In this document: positions 4,910 to 8,471 of the stretch, one piece after another
How positions within the stretch are numbered: position 1 is the first letter of the stretch
How the letters are laid out: each line of letters opens with the position of its first letter
From: CAYVUI01 sp964454745
GTDB taxonomy: Bacteria > Planctomycetota > Phycisphaerae > Sedimentisphaerales > Anaerohalosphaeraceae
Direction of reading: 5' to 3'
NCBI GenBank assembly: GCA_964454745.1
Contig: CAYVUI010000150.1
Location: 1 to 8,471 of the forward strand
DNA length: 8,471 bases
The notes under the pieces: generated by a model
What the model was told of the DNA's origin: nothing
Databases searched by the model: none
What the model saw: the letters and a program-made list of their open reading frames with translations, nothing else
Translations under genes and position numbers: made by a program

Positions 4910-4950
4910 AGAGAGTATTGGAGAGGTTCGCAGCTTCTCCAATACTTTCT
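4910..4950 (+). promoter_or_regulatory. 17-bp hairpin between rplL and rpoB: candidate attenuator or RNase III site
   Basis: Bases 4910-4926 pair with 4934-4950 without a bulge (two G-U pairs) around the loop TTCGCAG. The 3' arm ends ACTTTCT and is followed by TGCAGTTTAC, a weak uridine run. In E. coli the same interval holds a partial terminator and an RNase III cut site that set stalk-protein against polymerase levels. The position and the long duplex make an analogous role attractive, but this is inference. The remaining bases to rpoB (4951-5002) show TTTACA and TATAAC boxes 24 bases apart, too far apart to count as a promoter. Confidence 0.5.
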
Positions 4951-5002
4951 TGCAGTTTACAGGACGAATGAAAATAAACGGACCTTATAACGGGAGCACA
5001 GG

Positions 5003-8000
5003 ATGAGTCAACGGCCCACAAGGATTTTCGGACGACTCGGGGACGCGATTGACATTCCCAACCTGATTCAAGTACAACGGGAGAGTTTCTCACGTTTTCT
5101 GCAGCGGAAAGCACCGATGCGGGAGCGGGATCAGAAGGTGGGGGTCGAGGCACTGTTTCGAGAAGTATTCCCGATCGTCAGTTATGACAAAACGATGCAG
5201 CTCGAGTACATGGGGTATGAACTGGAAAAGCCCCGTTACACTCCGCAGCAGTGTCGGGAACTTCGCCTGACGTACGGCTACCCGCTGAAGGTCTTTTGCC
5301 GTTTGACGCGTCAGCAGGCTGACGACATCCCTGAGCAGGGGATTTATCTCGGCGAGATACCGGTGATGATCGGCGGGGGTGAGTTTATCATCAACGGTGC
5401 CGAGCGTGTGATCGTCAACCAGCTTCACCGCAGCCCGGGTGTGGATTTTGTGGTGGAAAGCAAGGAAAGTGACCGTGTTCTTCACGGTGGGCGGATTATC
5501 CCTGAACGCGGCAGCTGGATTGAGATCGGCGTGACCAAGAAGGACGTTCTTGTCGTTCGTATTGACCAGTCGAGCAAGATTCCGGCGACGACCTTCCTTC
5601 GCGCGATGAAGGAGGAGTTCGGTTCGACCGAAGAGATTATCCGGATGTTCTACTCGACCAAGAAGGTCAAGGCGGCCAAGCTGGACCCGATGATGTGGTC
5701 GGTAGGGCCGATTGTGGATATGGAAAGCGGCGAGATTCTCGTGGAAGCGGGCGCGCAGCTCGGTGAAAACGTCGCGGTGATCCAGGAGAGCGAGATTGAC
5801 TCGGTTGAAATCATCGAAAAGGTGCAGGACCCGCTGATTTTGAATACGCTGGCCGAGGATGACTGTGAATCACACGAAGACGCGGTATTGAAGCTCTATA
5901 TGCGGCTGCGTCCGGGCAACCCGGCCAAGCTGGATAAGGCCAAGACGCTCTTCGAGGAAAAATTCTACGATGAGAACCGTTACCGCCTGGGCAAAGTGGG
6001 ACGTTTCCGCCTGAACCGGAAATTCAAGGCAGAGGTTCCGGAGACGGAAATGACGCTTCGCCCGGAGGATTTTCTCCATACGATGAATTATATCATCGGG
6101 CTGCGTAACAACATTGGGCAGGTGGATGATATTGACCATCTCGGGAATCGGCGCTTACGTACGATTGACGAGCTGGCGGCTGACGAGATCCGCAAGGGTC
6201 TTTTGAAGCTTCGCCGGACGGTGCAGGAACGCATGAGCATGAAGGATCCGGAATCTGTGACACGGATCGCGGACCTGGTTAACAGTAAGAGCGTTTCTTC
6301 CAGTATCGAGTATTTCTTCGGCCGGGGCGAGCTTAGCCAGGTGGTGGACCAGACCAACGCCCTGAGCCAGTTGACGCATGAGCGTCGTTTAAGTGCGCTG
6401 GGGCCCGGCGGTTTGAACCGTAAGCGTGCGGGCTTTGAGGTTCGTGACGTGCACATCAGCCACTACGGCCGTGTGTGCCCGATTGAGACGCCGGAAGGAC
6501 CGAACATCGGCCTGATCGTTTCGCTGGGTATTTTCTCGGCGGTGGACGATTACGGGTTTTTGATTACCCCGTACCGGGTGGTCCGCGACGGCAAGGTAAG
6601 CGATGAGCATATGTACCTGCGTGCGGACGAGGAAATGGAAAAGATTTTTGCTCCGCCGGGTGTAGTCAATCCGGAGACGAACGAACTGGTCAAAGGACCG
6701 GTGGTTGCGCGTGTACAGGGTGACCTGGCACAGGTTGACAGCAGCGAGGTCGACTTTGTGGATATTTCGCCCAAGCAGACGGTTGGGATTTCGGCAAGTT
6801 TGATCCCGTTCCTTTCGCACGATGATGCGAACCGTGCCCTGATGGGTTCGAACATGCAGCGTCAGTCGGTGCCGCTGCTGGAAACCGAGGTGCCGCTGGT
6901 CGGTACCGGCATGGAACAGCATGTGGCCAAAAATTCGAGCATGGTGGTCCTGGCGGAAAATGACGGAACGGTGACCGCGGTGGACGCGAACCGGATCGTG
7001 ATTAACAGCACCGATGAATATGACCTGATGAAGTTCAAAGGTCTTAACGAGCGTACGTGCCTGAACCAGAAGCCGATCGTGGAGATCGGTCAGAAGGTCA
7101 AGGCGGGTGAGGTGATTGCCGACGGCGGCGGAACGCAAAACGGGATTCTGTCCCTGGGCCGCAATGTGCTGGTCGCGTTTATGACGTTTGACGGCTTCAA
7201 CTTTGAGGACGCGATTATTATCAGTGAACGGCTGGTGAAGGACGATACGTTTACCAGTATCCATATCGATGAGTTTGACGTGGAGATTCGCGAGACCAAG
7301 CTGGGCCGCGAGGAATTCACGCGGGATATTCCCAATGTCAGTGAGAAGGCGCTTCGCAACCTCGACGAAAGCGGGATTGTCCGCGAAGGAACCCGTGTGT
7401 GTGCGGGTGATATCCTGGTTGGTAAGGTTTCGCCCAAGAGCAAGACGGAGCTGACGCCGGAAGAAAAACTGCTGCACGCGATTTTCGGCCGTGCCGGCGA
7501 GGATGTGAAGAATGATTCGCTCGAGATGCCCAGCGGCTATGAGGGTGTGGTGATTACGACCCGCCGGTTTACCCGCCGCGGCGCAGCGAGTGATGAGCAG
7601 AAAAAGGCTCTCAAAGAGCAGATGAAACGCTACGAAGAGGATATGATTCGTCGCGAAATCGTTCTGTTCAAGCAGATGATGGACGAAGTGCATGAGACGT
7701 TCGAGATTGATGTGGTGGACCCGACGACGCGGCAGAAGCTCGGTGCCAGCGAGGATCCGGACGTGATTTATGAGCAGATCGAGAATTTTGATGTTTCGTG
7801 GGTCAAGCCTGCTGCGATCCGTGACGAGGTGCAGACGAAGGTGCTCGACAAGTACTGGCCGCGGATCGTAGATTTGCAGGAAGACAAGAAACACACGCTT
7901 GAGCGCATGAAGCACGGCGATGAACTGCCCAGCGGTGTACTCGAGATGGTGAAGGTCTATGTCGCGACCAAGCGGACGCTTTCGGTGGGTGACAAGATGG

Positions 8001-8471
8001 CCGGCCGGCATGGTAACAAGGGTGTGATCGCCAAGATTCAGCCGGAAGAAGATATGCCGTTCCTCGAAGACGGAACACCGGTGGATATCTGTTTGAATCC
8101 GCTGGGCGTACCGAGCCGTATGAACGTGGGCCAGATCCTGGAAACGCACCTGGGCTGGGCGGCAAAAGTTCTTGGCTTCAATGCCGTGACCCCGGTCTTT
8201 GACGGCGCAAGTGAAGAAGATATCGTCAAGGTGACCCAGGACGCGAACGCTCATATGGTGGCCCGGGCCAAAGAGCTTGAGGAAAAGAAAGAAGCGCCGC
8301 CGGCGGATGAAATTTTTGCCCAGGTGCCCGATGACCTCAAGACGCAGATTTTTGACGGGCGCACGGGTGAGCCTTTCGGGCAAAAGGCGACGATCGGCTA
8401 CATTTATATGCTCAAACTGCACCACCTGGTGGATGACAAGATCCACGCGCGTGCGACCGGGCCGTACAGCC
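5003..8471 (+). CDS. rpoB: DNA-directed RNA polymerase subunit beta, 3'-truncated by the window edge
   Basis: RpoB is one of the two large subunits of the transcribing core enzyme and forms half the active-site cleft. ATG 5003 has GGGAG at 4992-4996, six bases away, and begins MSQRPTRIFGRLGDAIDIPN. The frame stays open for 1,156 codons to the edge, ending HARATGPYS. By comparison with E. coli about 90 residues are missing, giving roughly 1,245 in all. Landmarks in order: INGAERVIVNQLHRSPG (lobe 1), the rifampicin pocket LSQVVDQTNALSQLTHERRL around D449, H459 and S464 (E. coli D516, H526, S531, all retained), RVCPIETPEGPNIGL, FNFEDAIIISER (E735, D736), KTELTPEEKLLHAIFG, and GDKMAGRHGNKG with K998 and K1006, equal to E. 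coli K1065 and K1073. A charged insertion of E. coli-like length precedes GDKMAG. E. coli P520 is alanine here (A453). rpoC presumably follows outside the window. Confidence 0.98.
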   Translation, partial: MSQRPTRIFGRLGDAIDIPNLIQVQRESFSRFLQRKAPMRERDQKVGVEALFREVFPIVSYDKTMQLEYMGYELEKPRYTPQQCRELRLTYGYPLKVFCRLTRQQADDIPEQGIYLGEIPVMIGGGEFIINGAERVIVNQLHRSPGVDFVVESKESDRVLHGGRIIPERGSWIEIGVTKKDVLVVRIDQSSKIPATTFLRAMKEEFGSTEEIIRMFYSTKKVKAAKLDPMMWSVGPIVDMESGEILVEAGAQLGENVAVIQESEIDSVEIIEKVQDPLILNTLAEDDCESHEDAVLKLYMRLRPGNPAKLDKAKTLFEEKFYDENRYRLGKVGRFRLNRKFKAEVPETEMTLRPEDFLHTMNYIIGLRNNIGQVDDIDHLGNRRLRTIDELAADEIRKGLLKLRRTVQERMSMKDPESVTRIADLVNSKSVSSSIEYFFGRGELSQVVDQTNALSQLTHERRLSALGPGGLNRKRAGFEVRDVHISHYGRVCPIETPEGPNIGLIVSLGIFSAVDDYGFLITPYRVVRDGKVSDEHMYLRADEEMEKIFAPPGVVNPETNELVKGPVVARVQGDLAQVDSSEVDFVDISPKQTVGISASLIPFLSHDDANRALMGSNMQRQSVPLLETEVPLVGTGMEQHVAKNSSMVVLAENDGTVTAVDANRIVINSTDEYDLMKFKGLNERTCLNQKPIVEIGQKVKAGEVIADGGGTQNGILSLGRNVLVAFMTFDGFNFEDAIIISERLVKDDTFTSIHIDEFDVEIRETKLGREEFTRDIPNVSEKALRNLDESGIVREGTRVCAGDILVGKVSPKSKTELTPEEKLLHAIFGRAGEDVKNDSLEMPSGYEGVVITTRRFTRRGAASDEQKKALKEQMKRYEEDMIRREIVLFKQMMDEVHETFEIDVVDPTTRQKLGASEDPDVIYEQIENFDVSWVKPAAIRDEVQTKVLDKYWPRIVDLQEDKKHTLERMKHGDELPSGVLEMVKVYVATKRTLSVGDKMAGRHGNKGVIAKIQPEEDMPFLEDGTPVDICLNPLGVPSRMNVGQILETHLGWAAKVLGFNAVTPVFDGASEEDIVKVTQDANAHMVARAKELEEKKEAPPADEIFAQVPDDLKTQIFDGRTGEPFGQKATIGYIYMLKLHHLVDDKIHARATGPYS

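Noticed and set aside
4956..4991. TTTACA and TATAAC boxes before rpoB as a promoter
   Set aside because: Each box is a five-of-six match, but they are 24 bases apart, too far for a sigma-70 type promoter.
6389..8446. A 685-codon open frame on the minus strand
   Set aside because: It lies wholly antisense to rpoB, whose + frame is conserved throughout. The codon bias of rpoB removes stops from this antisense frame. The translated product is rich in His, Arg and Leu and shows no recognisable domain.

Overview
This window is a bacterial housekeeping locus, with every gene on the + strand. It runs from the translation elongation factor EF-Tu through the protein-export and ribosomal-stalk gene block into the beta subunit of RNA polymerase. 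The order is tuf (5' end missing), rpmG, tRNA-Trp(CCA), secE, nusG, rplK, rplA, rplJ, rplL, rpoB (3' end missing). This is the widely conserved secE-nusG-rplKAJL-rpoBC arrangement, so all identities are secure.

The protein sequences point to a Gram-negative lineage outside the Proteobacteria, most likely the PVC group and perhaps Planctomycetota (Phycisphaerae-like). The signs are the EF-Tu domain III string MCMPGDN, the RpoB string KSKTELTPEEKLLHAIFGRA, a three-helix SecE and an L7/L12 with an extended N-terminus. The phylum assignment is an inference from memory of these families, not a search result.

Layout. 1-1026 holds EF-Tu from just after the switch I threonine to the stop. 1027-1143 is a spacer with two GC-rich hairpins. 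1144-1389 holds rpmG and, five bases later, tRNA-Trp, which must be cut out of a longer transcript. 1390-2438 holds secE (SecYEG translocon) and nusG (elongation/termination factor). 2439-4834 holds the L11, L1, L10 and L7/L12 genes, which form the L1 arm and the L11/L10/L12 stalk of the 50S subunit, where EF-Tu and EF-G act. 4835-5002 is a 168-base spacer with a 17-bp hairpin and a second long inverted repeat. 5003-8471 is rpoB, cut about 90 codons before its expected end.

The genes join translation (EF-Tu and the factor-recruiting stalk), transcription (RpoB, NusG) and secretion (SecE) in what looks like one co-oriented transcription block. I saw no convincing promoter. Control is therefore probably by long transcripts that are attenuated or processed at structured spacers. 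No mobile element, CRISPR array, phage gene or unfamiliar protein-coding gene is visible. The unexplained structure is all in the intergenic RNA: tandem hairpins after tuf, competing small hairpins before rplL, and the duplexes between rplL and rpoB. I do not see an undescribed gene system here.
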